Shown here: positions 19,200-28,324 of the stretch, piece after piece
How the letters are laid out: each line of letters begins with the position of its first letter
How positions within the stretch are numbered: position 1 is the first letter of the stretch
Origin: Colwellia sp.
GTDB taxonomy: Bacteria > Pseudomonadota > Gammaproteobacteria > Enterobacterales > Alteromonadaceae
DNA length: 64,000 nt
Direction: 5' to 3'
NCBI GenBank assembly: GCA_013215465.1
Contig: JABSOW010000006.1
Span: 124,001-188,000, forward strand
Notes under the pieces: model-generated
What the model saw: only the letters and a program-made list of their open reading frames with translations
Databases searched by the model: none
What the model was told of the DNA's origin: nothing
Translations under genes and position numbers: made by a program

Positions 19200-21528
19200 T
19201 ATTAATTACAAATTTTTAAACGTCTCTGAGATGGAAGAAATATCTGATAGTTTTACAGACCAGGTAACTGAAAACGCAAAAGAATTAGAGTTAATTGTAT
19301 CTGATGAAAAACTATCTATCGATGGCACAATACTAAAGTATCACTCAGTTGTTGAATCTACGAGACAAGAAGGTTCTATAGATTTAGCGAATATATGGCT
19401 TCCAGGTGCGCCCGGATGGGAACATCCTGTCCCACTGTTATTATATCCAAACCTCTCGAAAGCTATAATAGAAGTGGTAGACAAGTATGCGTGTAATGCA
19501 TCCCATACGCCTACTTTTGCTAAAACAGGGTTGCCGTCCCAATTCAATGTAGCATCACAATTTGTCGAATGGGCGTGCTTAAATGGTCACTTTCAATTGC
19601 AAGAAATTAGCAAAAAACGATTTATTGAATTTAATAATAAAATCAGCGAGGGTGGAATTAATACAATATTAGATCTCCCAACCCGGATAGATCAATTTAT
19701 TGACAATTTAATTGTAAACGATGAGCTAGATTCATTTTTAATTAAAGATGGTGACACTGAAAATTCAGCAGTAACAAGCTTAAGAGTATCCCTAATAGCA
19801 AAGAGCATTGGTTCCGTCAGCTTAGAGAACCAAGTTTCGAATGATTTATATAAAAAAGTCTATGAGTATTTACAATCTAACGACATAAAAGTAAATAAAA
19901 AATTTGCAAATAAAGGAGGTGTCTTTCCAACTCAAGCATCAGAAAGCTCGCTGGGTAATTGGTTTAGCACTTGGAATCGATTTGCAAACATAGATAATTC
20001 AGATCATTTACCTTTTGTCCCTTTTCCAAAGCCAAGCTACCTTGCAAAAAAGCTAGGGAAAGTTTCGAGCAGAACTAACAATTTGGAAATTGAGCATGTC
20101 ATTAAACTTCTTGGTACTTCTCACAAATGGTTATATGAATATTCACCAAAAATAATTTCGATTGTGAAGGATATTAAGAAGGAAAAAGATAGGTTACTCA
20201 AAGATGGTGCAAACACTAGATATATTGCTGAGACACTTATTCCTCAGTTTATTGAACAATCGGCCAAGGTAAAAAAGTTAGAAAAGCAGCTTTCAATTAA
20301 CATCCATAAAACTAGTTTAACTTCATCAAAAAATACTGATGAGGATCTTTCTATTACAGAAATCATCACGCTGTTAATGTCGGCTTGCTATTTAATACTT
20401 CAAACTTATAACGCAAGAAGACAAGCTGAAATACAAGATCCGCGTATCGGGGTTCAAGAAGAATACTTCCGTTGTAAAAGCAAAAAATATAATTGGTATC
20501 AGGCTTGTTTTTATAATGAAAAGCACGGAGAAAGAAGGTGGTACACCTTAAACAATGGTAGTGCCAAAGCTTTGAAGTGCTTGATAGATCTAAAAAACGC
20601 TTGGGAAGGGGAAAATGCAGAAGGTTTATTTAATGTTCCTACATTTAGGCTTACAGAGGAAGGAAATTTCAAACATTACAAATACCATTTCAACAAAGGG
20701 AAAGGATCAAAAATTACTGGCAATGCCTTTTTAAAAATGGCAATAGGTGATGCCAGCAATGACATCGGTAGTCACATGTTTCGAAGAATTTACGCGATTA
20801 TCTATCATTATCAGTACAAGAATGCAGACTTGCTCGCATTATGCTTCCAGATGGGGCATGTCGATCCGACTCAAACAATGATATATGTTACCGACCCTAA
20901 CTCTCGTGAATTACACGAGCAACTTCATCATAAAGTTAAATTAACAAAAAATGAAAATGCCGAATCGACTATAGCAATAAAAGAAGAAAATAAAGCATTA
21001 GATAAAGTCATTGATGAAGTAGGTGTTGAAACCACCTCAAAAGACCTATTAAACCTTATGATGGGCACTGAGAAAATGGCCGGAAAATATACTTCATACC
21101 TTAAAAAAGTTTATCGAGTGTTACAACGTAGTGTTAAATTTGGATCTTACATCGATAAAAAATATGGGCATAATTTCAATAAGCTAAGTCAGAAGGAACA
21201 AAGCGACGAAATGGCAAACGTTCTGCATAAGAAAGGTCATAAACATAACCCAAAACCTCATGCTACATGCCATAAGAAGAGTGGCGATATTAAGATAAAA
21301 AAAGCCCCATGCGAGCCTCTAAAATGTAAGGGATGTCCATATCAAGAGGTTAGAAGTATTCAATTGAAGATAATGACAGATGATCTACTTGATTTAAAAA
21401 AGCAACAATCTGACTTTAGATCTTTACCGATTCAAAAGCTTAGAGCTAAAGAGCAAGTTAAAAAATTAACTAGCCTAATTGAAAACTACCAACGCTCCAT
21501 GGCTAAAAGCCAAGCAATATTCAACTAG
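19189..21528 (+). CDS. Large tyrosine recombinase (element gene 2)
   Basis: 779 residues. The catalytic set is visible: TYNARRQAEIQ (box I Arg near 410), a basic KCKSKKYNWYQ-like strand, GSHMFRRIYAIIY (His near 529, Arg near 532), MGHVDPTQTMIYVTDP (His near 556 and Tyr near 566). A C-terminal cysteine/histidine cluster (HATCHKKSG, then APCEPLKCKGCPYQEV) and a basic helical tail follow. Domain order and Cys cluster recall the second recombinase of Tn554-like and other multi-recombinase elements; that similarity is from memory and not a search. It overlaps gene 1 by 11 bases and precedes gene 3 by 11 bases. It is likely a core strand-exchange enzyme of the island. Confidence 0.82.
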   Translation: MPTNINYKFLNVSEMEEISDSFTDQVTENAKELELIVSDEKLSIDGTILKYHSVVESTRQEGSIDLANIWLPGAPGWEHPVPLLLYPNLSKAIIEVVDKYACNASHTPTFAKTGLPSQFNVASQFVEWACLNGHFQLQEISKKRFIEFNNKISEGGINTILDLPTRIDQFIDNLIVNDELDSFLIKDGDTENSAVTSLRVSLIAKSIGSVSLENQVSNDLYKKVYEYLQSNDIKVNKKFANKGGVFPTQASESSLGNWFSTWNRFANIDNSDHLPFVPFPKPSYLAKKLGKVSSRTNNLEIEHVIKLLGTSHKWLYEYSPKIISIVKDIKKEKDRLLKDGANTRYIAETLIPQFIEQSAKVKKLEKQLSINIHKTSLTSSKNTDEDLSITEIITLLMSACYLILQTYNARRQAEIQDPRIGVQEEYFRCKSKKYNWYQACFYNEKHGERRWYTLNNGSAKALKCLIDLKNAWEGENAEGLFNVPTFRLTEEGNFKHYKYHFNKGKGSKITGNAFLKMAIGDASNDIGSHMFRRIYAIIYHYQYKNADLLALCFQMGHVDPTQTMIYVTDPNSRELHEQLHHKVKLTKNENAESTIAIKEENKALDKVIDEVGVETTSKDLLNLMMGTEKMAGKYTSYLKKVYRVLQRSVKFGSYIDKKYGHNFNKLSQKEQSDEMANVLHKKGHKHNPKPHATCHKKSGDIKIKKAPCEPLKCKGCPYQEVRSIQLKIMTDDLLDLKKQQSDFRSLPIQKLRAKEQVKKLTSLIENYQRSMAKSQAIFN

Positions 21529-21539
21529 AGGTTTTTGTA

Positions 21540-22259
21540 ATGACTAATAATAAATCAAGTACTGAACCTCAACGTGAAGAAGCATTCAAACGTCTTGAAC
21601 AGAAAATATCCATATTAGAAGATTGGATTAAAGATGGTATTCCTTTCGAGCTTAAAGGTGGAAATAAACAAATAAATAAAAAAGAGAAAATCGTTCTTGA
21701 GTTTTTCCCTACCAGTATTAGCGCTTTAAGAGGCTGGAACGGTAGCAAAAATAGTAAAGATGCCGTAAAGAGATACAAAATTCCGAAATATCAAACTTCA
21801 GCAGGTGTATGGAAGGCAGCTCCTAAGCGCATAACTAATCGCGTCGAGAATGAAGGTGAGTCTGAATCTTTATTCGAATGTTTGAAACTCAAAGCTAAAT
21901 TTCAAAGTGATAACAAGAATAAAAGCAAGATTAAAGAATTAGAAGAGTTACTCGCGATAAGCCAGATGAATCACAAAGGGCTAGCTGATGAGTTGATTCA
22001 ACTTCGGCTGGACAATATTTATTTAACCGAAGAACTGCATACTTCTGAAAATGTAATTAAAGGTACAAAGTCCACTATAAAAACACAATTCAAATGGAAA
22101 GATGAACTATTAAAACAAGCACATAATAAAACCTCTCAACTTAAAATAGAGAATGGCAAACTCAAAAAAATTCTAGCTGAACATGAAATTTCATACGATG
22201 TCGATCCTGTTGAACCGTCAATAATTAATTTTCCAGGTAAAGTAAATCGTGACAAATAA
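21540..22259 (+). CDS. Coiled-coil accessory protein of the recombinase operon
   Basis: 239 residues. The N-terminal half is basic, with FFPTSISALRGWNGSKNSKD and RYKIPKYQTSAGVW, plausibly a DNA-binding segment. The C-terminal half is a long heptad-rich helix (about 130-220, from KIKELEELLAISQ to KIENGKLKKILAEH). The size, position after two recombinases and coiled coil are those of TnpC-type accessory factors of Tn554-like transposons, which improve or orient recombination. No catalytic motif is seen. It overlaps the next gene by 11 bases. The function is inferred from position. Confidence 0.55.
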   Translation: MTNNKSSTEPQREEAFKRLEQKISILEDWIKDGIPFELKGGNKQINKKEKIVLEFFPTSISALRGWNGSKNSKDAVKRYKIPKYQTSAGVWKAAPKRITNRVENEGESESLFECLKLKAKFQSDNKNKSKIKELEELLAISQMNHKGLADELIQLRLDNIYLTEELHTSENVIKGTKSTIKTQFKWKDELLKQAHNKTSQLKIENGKLKKILAEHEISYDVDPVEPSIINFPGKVNRDK

Positions 22260-22689
22260 AATTAAGACACCTTCTCAGGAAGTTGGAAAATTGAGTGTTA
22301 AGAAATTAGAGGATTGGTTAAAGACATCACCTGAAATCCCTATTCATAATCGAAAAATGAATAAGACAAAAATTTGTCGTATGCATGGCATTACTAAATC
22401 AACTATAGACTCTAATTCAGGTCTTGAAAGGTTATTTTCTGATGATGGACCGATTGCACTGCTTGTTCAGGAGCAGCTAAACAACACGATACATAGACAA
22501 GAAACTTCAGCTAATGAAACAGCATCAGAAGGTAATGATACTGTCCTACCGACTGAAGAATTAACTCAAAAAATTGATGAGTTAAAACAAACAATTGACT
22601 CTATTCATTTGGACTTAGCTTCTGAAGAGTATTTAACTTCTACAGGCCGTTATATTCCTAAGCTTTATTTAAAAACGATTGAAGATTAG
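22249..22689 (+). CDS. Small protein of the recombinase operon
   Basis: 146 residues, starting GTG inside the end of the preceding gene (11-base overlap). The first 75 residues contain a plausible helix-turn-helix (NKTKICRMHGITKSTIDSNSGLERLF), with wording close to the SALRGWNG...YKIPKYQT segment of the previous protein. The second half (about 95-130) is a short coiled coil (LTQKIDELKQTIDSIHLDLA). It looks like a second, smaller DNA-binding accessory factor. No family is recognised. Confidence 0.5.
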   Translation: MTNKIKTPSQEVGKLSVKKLEDWLKTSPEIPIHNRKMNKTKICRMHGITKSTIDSNSGLERLFSDDGPIALLVQEQLNNTIHRQETSANETASEGNDTVLPTEELTQKIDELKQTIDSIHLDLASEEYLTSTGRYIPKLYLKTIED

Positions 22690-22701
22690 CGTGATGTTAA
22701 A

Positions 22702-24930
22702 ATGAAAATACAAAACATATCATTTGATGACGAAGTAAAAAAACTTTCGGGGATTGTTACTCATATTATCCATGTAGCCCATGATAATCGTGGTGTTTCT
22801 GCTATTTTTCGGCTCAAACGTGAAAAAAGCAAGTTTCAAGCTGTCGCTGAGTTTGGAACAATTAATTCACACCCTAGAATTGGAGATATTTGGGAACTAG
22901 CAGGAGAACATAAAACAGATGAAAAATACGGCTCTCAATTTTCAGTTTTTCATGCAAAAAAAGTTAATCCTAGTTCTTCAACACCATTACCCATAATGCT
23001 TGATTACCTTGCTTATAATACTAATTTTGTTGGTATTGATACGTATTGGGCATCCAAATTAAAGAAAAAATTTCGCGATTCATTATTTGATGGTCTGAAT
23101 AAAGCTGATGTTCACACACTTATTTCTGATAAAAAATTAAAGATGCCAAAAATTAAGGCTCAATCTTTAATTGATGGATGGAGAAAAAACACTTACGAAG
23201 ATAGGCTAGTTGATTTTTTATCGAGCAATAAATTACCTACCTCTCTATCAGGGAACATAATTCACTACCTCGGTTATAATGCTATTGAGTTAATTACTGA
23301 TAACCCTTATCTGCTGTGTCTGTTGATGCCAGTAGAGTCTGTTTCAAAGACATGGAAAAAATTAGACAAAATAATTACTAAAAATTTTAACATTGCGAGT
23401 AATAATAAAAAAAGAGCGGTTTCTTTTGTTGAGTCAGTTTTATATAACGCATTTGATGTGAATGGACATATGGCGCTACCAATAGAGCATGTGCAAAGTG
23501 CTTTAAAGGATGTAGATATAAAATTAGATTTGGATAAGCTCAATAGGGATACCGGGCCATTTAAAACCCTACACGTAAATAAAAAGAACAATACCGTACA
23601 AATACTCGGTCATCATGTAATAGAAAAAACAATTTCTTCGTTATTAAATAAACGACTTTATTTTAACTCAGGTAAAGTATTAGATAGAGTTGATGATTTT
23701 ATTTCTAGTTATATAGAAAATAATAATATTCAATTAAATCCGGAACAAAATATCGCCATAGTTAATGCGTTAACAAAAAACCTATCTGTTATTCATGGAA
23801 AAGCATTTACTGGAAAATCTACTGTTGTTAATGCCATCATTGATAATATGTTAAAACATAACGAAAGGTTTTGGTTGATATCCCCTTCATTTAGCAATGA
23901 AGCTAATTCTCTATCTGGTGGTGTGCATGCTGAATCAATCCATAGATTTATTTCAAAGGCCCATAAAAGGAACTTAAAACAACTTCTTTCAAATTCTGTT
24001 GTTATTATCGATGAAGCACAATCAATTGATATGTTAACTCTTTATAAGCTGCTTAAAGTGGTTCCTATCAATTCCAAAGTTTGCTTTATTGGTGATAAAT
24101 ATAAACTTTCCCCGATTGGGCCAGGTAACTTTTTTACGCAAATTTCAACTATTCAGAATAACGTAATAACCGAGCTAGTAAAAAAGTATTCTATTGAAGA
24201 AAACAATGAATTTAGTCATTTAAACGCATTGTTATTTTCTCAAGGTACTGTATCAAATTTAGATATAAATCATTTTGAAATCGAAACACATGCTGTTGTT
24301 AGTATTTATGATATACCTGATAGAGATCACGCTACTCTAAGTAATATAACAGCAAACATTTGGTTTGAAGTTGATCAGTTACGAAAGCACAGCACACAGA
24401 TCATATGCACCAGTAATCCTGTTCGTGAGTTAATAAATACACAAATTCAGCAAGTTAAATATCATAAGCAAGACTTTGACAAAATTAAGGTAGAAGATAA
24501 AGAATTTTATCTAGGTGATGCTGTTATATTCAATAAAGCTGATCAATATTTAGGTGTTAGCAATGGCACGATGGGCGTTGTAAATGAGGTGTTCAAAAGT
24601 CCTCAGTTATTCGGTGGTAGAGAATGTTTACTCAGTGTTGAAATTGAAGGAAATGCAATAGCATTAACTAAATCAGATATTGAAAATATTAACCTTTCCT
24701 ATGCTATTACAGCTTATAAAATTCAGGGACATCGATTTAAGAATACAATTATTCTTGTCGATAACCATTTTTTAATTAATAGGTCATGGCTATATACGGT
24801 AATCAACTCTACTGAACAGTCTTTAATTTTTATTGGTGATAGAGCTTCTTTAACCGCATCATTCAATGAAATAGACACTGATTTACAACGATATTTTGGT
24901 ACTCCAATTACTTTAGTGGGTGAACAATGA
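22702..24930 (+). CDS. RecD2-like superfamily 1 helicase (element gene 5)
   Basis: 742 residues. The N-terminal OB-like and helix-hairpin regions (about 1-330) are arranged as in RecD2. The helicase core then shows Walker A HGKAFTGKST (about 365-374, a variant of GxAGTGKT), Walker B VVIIDEAQSIDM (Asp near 437), motif III VCFIGDKYKLSPIGPG, and the late motif LSYAITAYKIQGHRFKNTI, corresponding to the usual YAITVHKSQG. It is predicted to unwind DNA 5' to 3'. It is unusual for an integrative element to carry such a helicase inside its recombinase operon. It starts 12 bases after gene 4, and its stop overlaps the next start (ATGA). It may process excised or circularising DNA; that is inference. 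Confidence 0.8.
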   Translation: MKIQNISFDDEVKKLSGIVTHIIHVAHDNRGVSAIFRLKREKSKFQAVAEFGTINSHPRIGDIWELAGEHKTDEKYGSQFSVFHAKKVNPSSSTPLPIMLDYLAYNTNFVGIDTYWASKLKKKFRDSLFDGLNKADVHTLISDKKLKMPKIKAQSLIDGWRKNTYEDRLVDFLSSNKLPTSLSGNIIHYLGYNAIELITDNPYLLCLLMPVESVSKTWKKLDKIITKNFNIASNNKKRAVSFVESVLYNAFDVNGHMALPIEHVQSALKDVDIKLDLDKLNRDTGPFKTLHVNKKNNTVQILGHHVIEKTISSLLNKRLYFNSGKVLDRVDDFISSYIENNNIQLNPEQNIAIVNALTKNLSVIHGKAFTGKSTVVNAIIDNMLKHNERFWLISPSFSNEANSLSGGVHAESIHRFISKAHKRNLKQLLSNSVVIIDEAQSIDMLTLYKLLKVVPINSKVCFIGDKYKLSPIGPGNFFTQISTIQNNVITELVKKYSIEENNEFSHLNALLFSQGTVSNLDINHFEIETHAVVSIYDIPDRDHATLSNITANIWFEVDQLRKHSTQIICTSNPVRELINTQIQQVKYHKQDFDKIKVEDKEFYLGDAVIFNKADQYLGVSNGTMGVVNEVFKSPQLFGGRECLLSVEIEGNAIALTKSDIENINLSYAITAYKIQGHRFKNTIILVDNHFLINRSWLYTVINSTEQSLIFIGDRASLTASFNEIDTDLQRYFGTPITLVGEQ

Positions 24931-26276
24931 ATAAAGAAATTTTAGAAACCAAAGTAAAATATGATCGGAAAGAGTATTACGTTTACCAAGATGTGAATGG
25001 TGAAGTGCTGTGGGCACCTATCGATTTTCTCATTGAAGAAGATAAAGATAAAAATATAAGCACCATATCAACTTATAGAAAAGCAATTAGAAGGCTATTC
25101 AAATATATAAACACAAGAGAAAAGGATCTCACTTGGCTAGAAATTAACGATTACCATATTGAAAAATTTAGAGATTGGTGCCTTGAAGAAACTAAAGCAG
25201 ATCCTCGTCATCGGGGTAGTGATAATACCGCAAAACAGACAGTAAACCATGATTTTTTGATGCCAATTTATGCATTTTATTTTTGGGTACAAAAGCAAGG
25301 AAAATATCACCCGAACATCTTAGGGTTGAATACTGAGAAGAAGTACTCTTATCAGATAACTTCTGCGCTTTTGCAAAAAGAAATGGCTATTTCTAAGAAT
25401 GAGAAGCCTAATAATACTCTTCTTTATCCAAAGTTATTTAAAGATTGTGATAAGAAAAGCCGAAAACAAGAATCAGCGGACGAATATGACTGGAATGAAC
25501 TAATTAATCACATTATTAATAATTACCGTGGCTATGAAAGAGCCTCTCTTCTACTTATTTTAAAAATAATAAATGATACTGGTGGAAGACCAATTTCAAT
25601 AAGTAGTCTTTTACGTATTCAGTTTACTAAAGAAGCCACAAATAAGATCTTTTTTGATAATAAAAAATCTACATTTGATGTTGTTCCCGCAAAGGCAAAA
25701 CAAGGGAATACGATGCCTATAAAATTTCCATATACCATATGTAGTGCGATTCAAACATTTATTGAGGATGAACTAAACCCATTTGTCGATAGAAATAACC
25801 TTTCATCCTACGATGGACATTTATTTATAAGTCCAAGAAATTTTACTCCACTAAGTGCTGCTAATATTATCAAAATATTTAGTGAAATAACGACAGAATT
25901 AGAATGGCCGAAAGGAAAATCTATTTATTCTTTTAGACATAAATTTGCACAAGAAAGCCACGATAAAAACTTGGAAATAGCCATTGAGCAAGGTTTTTCT
26001 GCCGATGAACCCTCTGTTGCATTGAAAACGCAAAATGATATGACTCATAAAGCGAAGGGGTCTCTTGATAGCTACGTTGATGATAGAGTGAGAATGGGAA
26101 AAGATACCGAAGCTAATAAAAGAGAACTTAGAATTAAGGAATTAGAATCAGATAAAACACGCTTGGCATTAGAAACTCAAAAATCAATGGAATTAGCTGA
26201 AGAGCAACACAAACTAAATGAAGAAATGGCTATAGAAATAGCACGATTGAAAAAAGAACTAGCACAAAAAAAGTAA
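24927..26276 (+). CDS. Tyrosine recombinase (element gene 6)
   Basis: 449 residues. The N-terminal SAM-like core-binding domain is at about 35-120 (STYRKAIRRLFKYINTREKD). The catalytic domain has NDTGGRPISISSL (Arg 221), a basic beta-hairpin, SIYSFRHKFAQ (Arg 337, His 338), and SYVDDRV with the candidate nucleophile Tyr 383. A long charged coiled coil (about 395-449) ends the protein. It is the last gene of the operon, translationally coupled to the helicase gene. Together with genes 1 and 2 it makes three tyrosine-recombinase-type proteins in one operon, as in RIT, Tn554-type or gamma-mobile-trio islands, though I cannot assign the element to one of these. Confidence 0.82.
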   Translation: MNKEILETKVKYDRKEYYVYQDVNGEVLWAPIDFLIEEDKDKNISTISTYRKAIRRLFKYINTREKDLTWLEINDYHIEKFRDWCLEETKADPRHRGSDNTAKQTVNHDFLMPIYAFYFWVQKQGKYHPNILGLNTEKKYSYQITSALLQKEMAISKNEKPNNTLLYPKLFKDCDKKSRKQESADEYDWNELINHIINNYRGYERASLLLILKIINDTGGRPISISSLLRIQFTKEATNKIFFDNKKSTFDVVPAKAKQGNTMPIKFPYTICSAIQTFIEDELNPFVDRNNLSSYDGHLFISPRNFTPLSAANIIKIFSEITTELEWPKGKSIYSFRHKFAQESHDKNLEIAIEQGFSADEPSVALKTQNDMTHKAKGSLDSYVDDRVRMGKDTEANKRELRIKELESDKTRLALETQKSMELAEEQHKLNEEMAIEIARLKKELAQKK

Positions 26277-26379
26277 ATTTTTAGGTTTGCTAAGTCAAAT
26301 GTCATTCTTCTTTATAACTTCATTATTCAACAATTTTACATCTTGGCGAGCCAAGATAAACTTTCTATTTATATAAACT

Positions 26380-26949
26380 CTAGGGCTGTTTTTTGACTTT
26401 CTTAAGTGTTCTATGAACTGTCGCCCTGCTCACATTGTACGTTCTTGCCAGCGAAGATATCGATTCACCACTCTCTTTTGCTTTAAATAATTCTTGAGAT
26501 TGTTTTTCTGAAAGTGCAGGCATCCGACCAAGGTGCTTCCCTTTAGCTTTAGCTGCTTCTCTGCCCTCTGCTGTTCTAGATTTAATAAGATCTCTTTCTA
26601 GTTGAGCAAAGACGCCACATAAATTAATCATTGCAGTCGAGAACGGATTATCATTACCAGTATTAAGCGAGCCATCAATAATATTTAGTGTAGCTTTTTT
26701 CTTATGGATATTGTCAATTGTATCAAGTATCGATTTTAAGGATCTTCCCAGTCGGTCAAGGCGAGTAACAATAACTTCATCCCCCTCTCGAATAAATTCA
26801 ATCAACTCCCGAAGCTTTTCATCATTTTTAATGGAAACACCAGATTGCTTTCCATTAAATATTTTTTCGCAACCAAAATCTTTCAACTGTTTAAGCTGAA
26901 TACTTAAATCTTGTTCTTGAGTTGAGACTCTAGCAAAACCAACTTTCAT
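26380..26949 (-). CDS. Serine recombinase (resolvase/invertase family)
   Basis: 189 residues. The N-terminal catalytic domain starts MKVGFARVSTQEQDLSIQLKQL with the nucleophile Ser 9, and VTRLDRLGRSLKSIL carries the conserved arginines (about 61-75). The helix EF region includes QLERDLIKSRTAEGREAAKAKG. The C-terminal helix-turn-helix SISSLARTYNVSRATVHRTLKK is at about 163-184. It is the size of Tn3-family resolvases. It faces the recombinase operon tail to tail, and its upstream region holds nested inverted repeats that look like a res site. It probably resolves cointegrates or inverts a nearby segment. Confidence 0.92.
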   Translation of the reverse strand: MKVGFARVSTQEQDLSIQLKQLKDFGCEKIFNGKQSGVSIKNDEKLRELIEFIREGDEVIVTRLDRLGRSLKSILDTIDNIHKKKATLNIIDGSLNTGNDNPFSTAMINLCGVFAQLERDLIKSRTAEGREAAKAKGKHLGRMPALSEKQSQELFKAKESGESISSLARTYNVSRATVHRTLKKVKKQP

Positions 26950-26956
26950 ATTAACC

Positions 26957-27028
26957 TGTACTTAAGTTATAACTTTCGTACACCTTACAAACTCAATGTA
27001 CGAAAGTCAATAAAAAACATTAAGTACA
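26957..27028. promoter_or_regulatory. Nested inverted repeats, probable res site/promoter of the resolvase
   Basis: The inner pair ACTTTCGTACA (26972-26982) and TGTACGAAAGT (26997-27007) is perfect with a 14-base spacer. The outer pair TGTACTTAA (26957-26965) and TTAAGTACA (27020-27028) is also perfect. The array begins eight bases upstream of the resolvase start, where Tn3-type resolvases bind both to recombine and to repress themselves. Confidence 0.6.
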
Positions 27029-27180
27029 TGTACGCAATGATAATGCATATATAGTACACAAAAAATGGTTATCTGAATCTTTGTAACAAAAATCAATTGA
27101 TATGTTTATTTTATTAAAAATAATTTTTATTCACTATTTAAAAATAAAAAACCAAGTATTCCAAGTAATTAACAATAATT

Positions 27181-27203
27181 ATAGGTATACAATGAATACC
27201 TAT
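27181..27203. promoter_or_regulatory. Operator-like palindrome upstream of kfrA-like gene
   Basis: ATAGGTAT and ATACCTAT separated by seven bases. The same 23-bp pattern (18 of 23 identical) recurs at 29755-29777 upstream of the second gene that shares this gene's N-terminus, so it is likely the binding site of a shared regulator, possibly the KfrA-like protein itself. Confidence 0.55.
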
Positions 27204-27264
27204 AAGCCATTGATATCTAAGAATTTAATTTTGACTTACTTCAAAGGTTAGATTATATTCCCAG

Positions 27265-27320
27265 TTACTTACTTAGTTACTTAGTTACTTAGTTACTTAG
27301 TTAGTTAGTTAGTTAGTTAA
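27265..27320 (+). repeat. 14-unit TTAC/TTAG tetranucleotide array in a 5' leader
   Basis: Fourteen consecutive tetramers: the order is TTAC, TTAC, then TTAG/TTAC alternating, then five TTAG and a last TTAA. It ends 13 bases before the ATG, just ahead of the ribosome-binding site AGAGGA. The array lies outside the coding region, so slippage would alter promoter or leader spacing rather than frame. It may alternatively be an iterated binding site. Confidence 0.85.
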
Positions 27321-27333
27321 AAGAGGATAACTT

Positions 27334-28320
27334 ATGAATGATGTTGTAAAAGAAAAGAATAAAATGGGTCGGAAGGTCACTTTAACACCCGATAAAATCA
27401 TTGAGACTATAAAAGAGCTTCAAAATGATAAGCGAGATGTTACACCTTGTACTATACGAAAAAGTATAGGCTCCGGTGGCCTAGGTAATATTAGTAGTGT
27501 TTTGCAATCTTATTTAAAAGAGCAACGTGGAATATCTCTATCTGAAAGCGAACCCCAAGAGACTCACATATTACCTCCAGCTCTTGAAGATAAATTAAAT
27601 ATGATACTAAGTGATCTTTCTCAGCAACTAAATAATTTTTCATTAGAAAGCGATCAGTTAGCAACTAATATTGCAGAGAAAAAAGCAAGATCTGCCTATG
27701 AAAATATAATTCAACACAATCAACAAATAAATGGTGAGCTAACTCTAACCATCAAAATTTTTGATGAAATTGAAGTCAAAAATGATGAAATGACTGAACA
27801 AATAACAGAAATTCAAATAATGCTTGAAAATGAACAAATTAAATCATCAGCTTTAGATGCAAGTTTAAGTAAAGCTAATGACGAATCAACTAGGTTAAAC
27901 CTACTGGTATCAGAGACAAAAGTTAGCTTATCTACGTCAGAAACAAAAAATAAATCTCTTGAAAAATTGATTACAAAAGCTGAAACAAGATTAGAAGGTT
28001 CAATAACGGATAAAGAAATTGCAGTTAAAGAATCGATTAAAACAATTACTCAACTCACTCAAATTGAATCCGAACTATTACACGCTAAAGAACATATTTC
28101 ACAACTACAAACAGGCATCACACAAGTAAAATCTGAAGCGAAAGAACAAGTATCTGAAATACAAAATATCAACTCAAATTTAATGACTGAGTTAAACGAA
28201 AGTAAGGAGAAGCTAATATCAACTACGACAACTCTTTCAGCCCAAAAAGAACTAATGAATGAAAAAGATAAAAGAATAGTAGATCTTGTAAATCAACGTA
28301 AAGCACCAGTAAAAAGCTAA
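27334..28320 (+). CDS. KfrA-like DNA-binding coiled-coil protein
   Basis: 328 residues. The N-terminal domain (about 10-70) has the KfrA_N layout: GRKVTLTPDKIIETIKELQ, then DVTPCTIRKSIGSGGLGNISSVLQSYLKEQRG. The rest (about 85-320) is an almost unbroken acidic/Gln-rich coiled coil with no catalytic motif. KfrA proteins of plasmids are autoregulated, bind repeats upstream of their gene and influence stable inheritance. Here the gene sits behind both a 23-bp palindrome and a 14-unit tandem repeat. This suggests that the 27-32 kb segment derives from a plasmid or an integrative element with plasmid-type maintenance. Confidence 0.78.
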   Translation: MNDVVKEKNKMGRKVTLTPDKIIETIKELQNDKRDVTPCTIRKSIGSGGLGNISSVLQSYLKEQRGISLSESEPQETHILPPALEDKLNMILSDLSQQLNNFSLESDQLATNIAEKKARSAYENIIQHNQQINGELTLTIKIFDEIEVKNDEMTEQITEIQIMLENEQIKSSALDASLSKANDESTRLNLLVSETKVSLSTSETKNKSLEKLITKAETRLEGSITDKEIAVKESIKTITQLTQIESELLHAKEHISQLQTGITQVKSEAKEQVSEIQNINSNLMTELNESKEKLISTTTTLSAQKELMNEKDKRIVDLVNQRKAPVKS

Positions 28321-28324
28321 TTTA

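Noticed and set aside
15900..26276. Assignment of the recombinase operon to the gamma-mobile-trio, Tn554 or RIT class
   Set aside because: Gene number, sizes and the helicase do not clearly match any of them from memory; only profile searches could decide.
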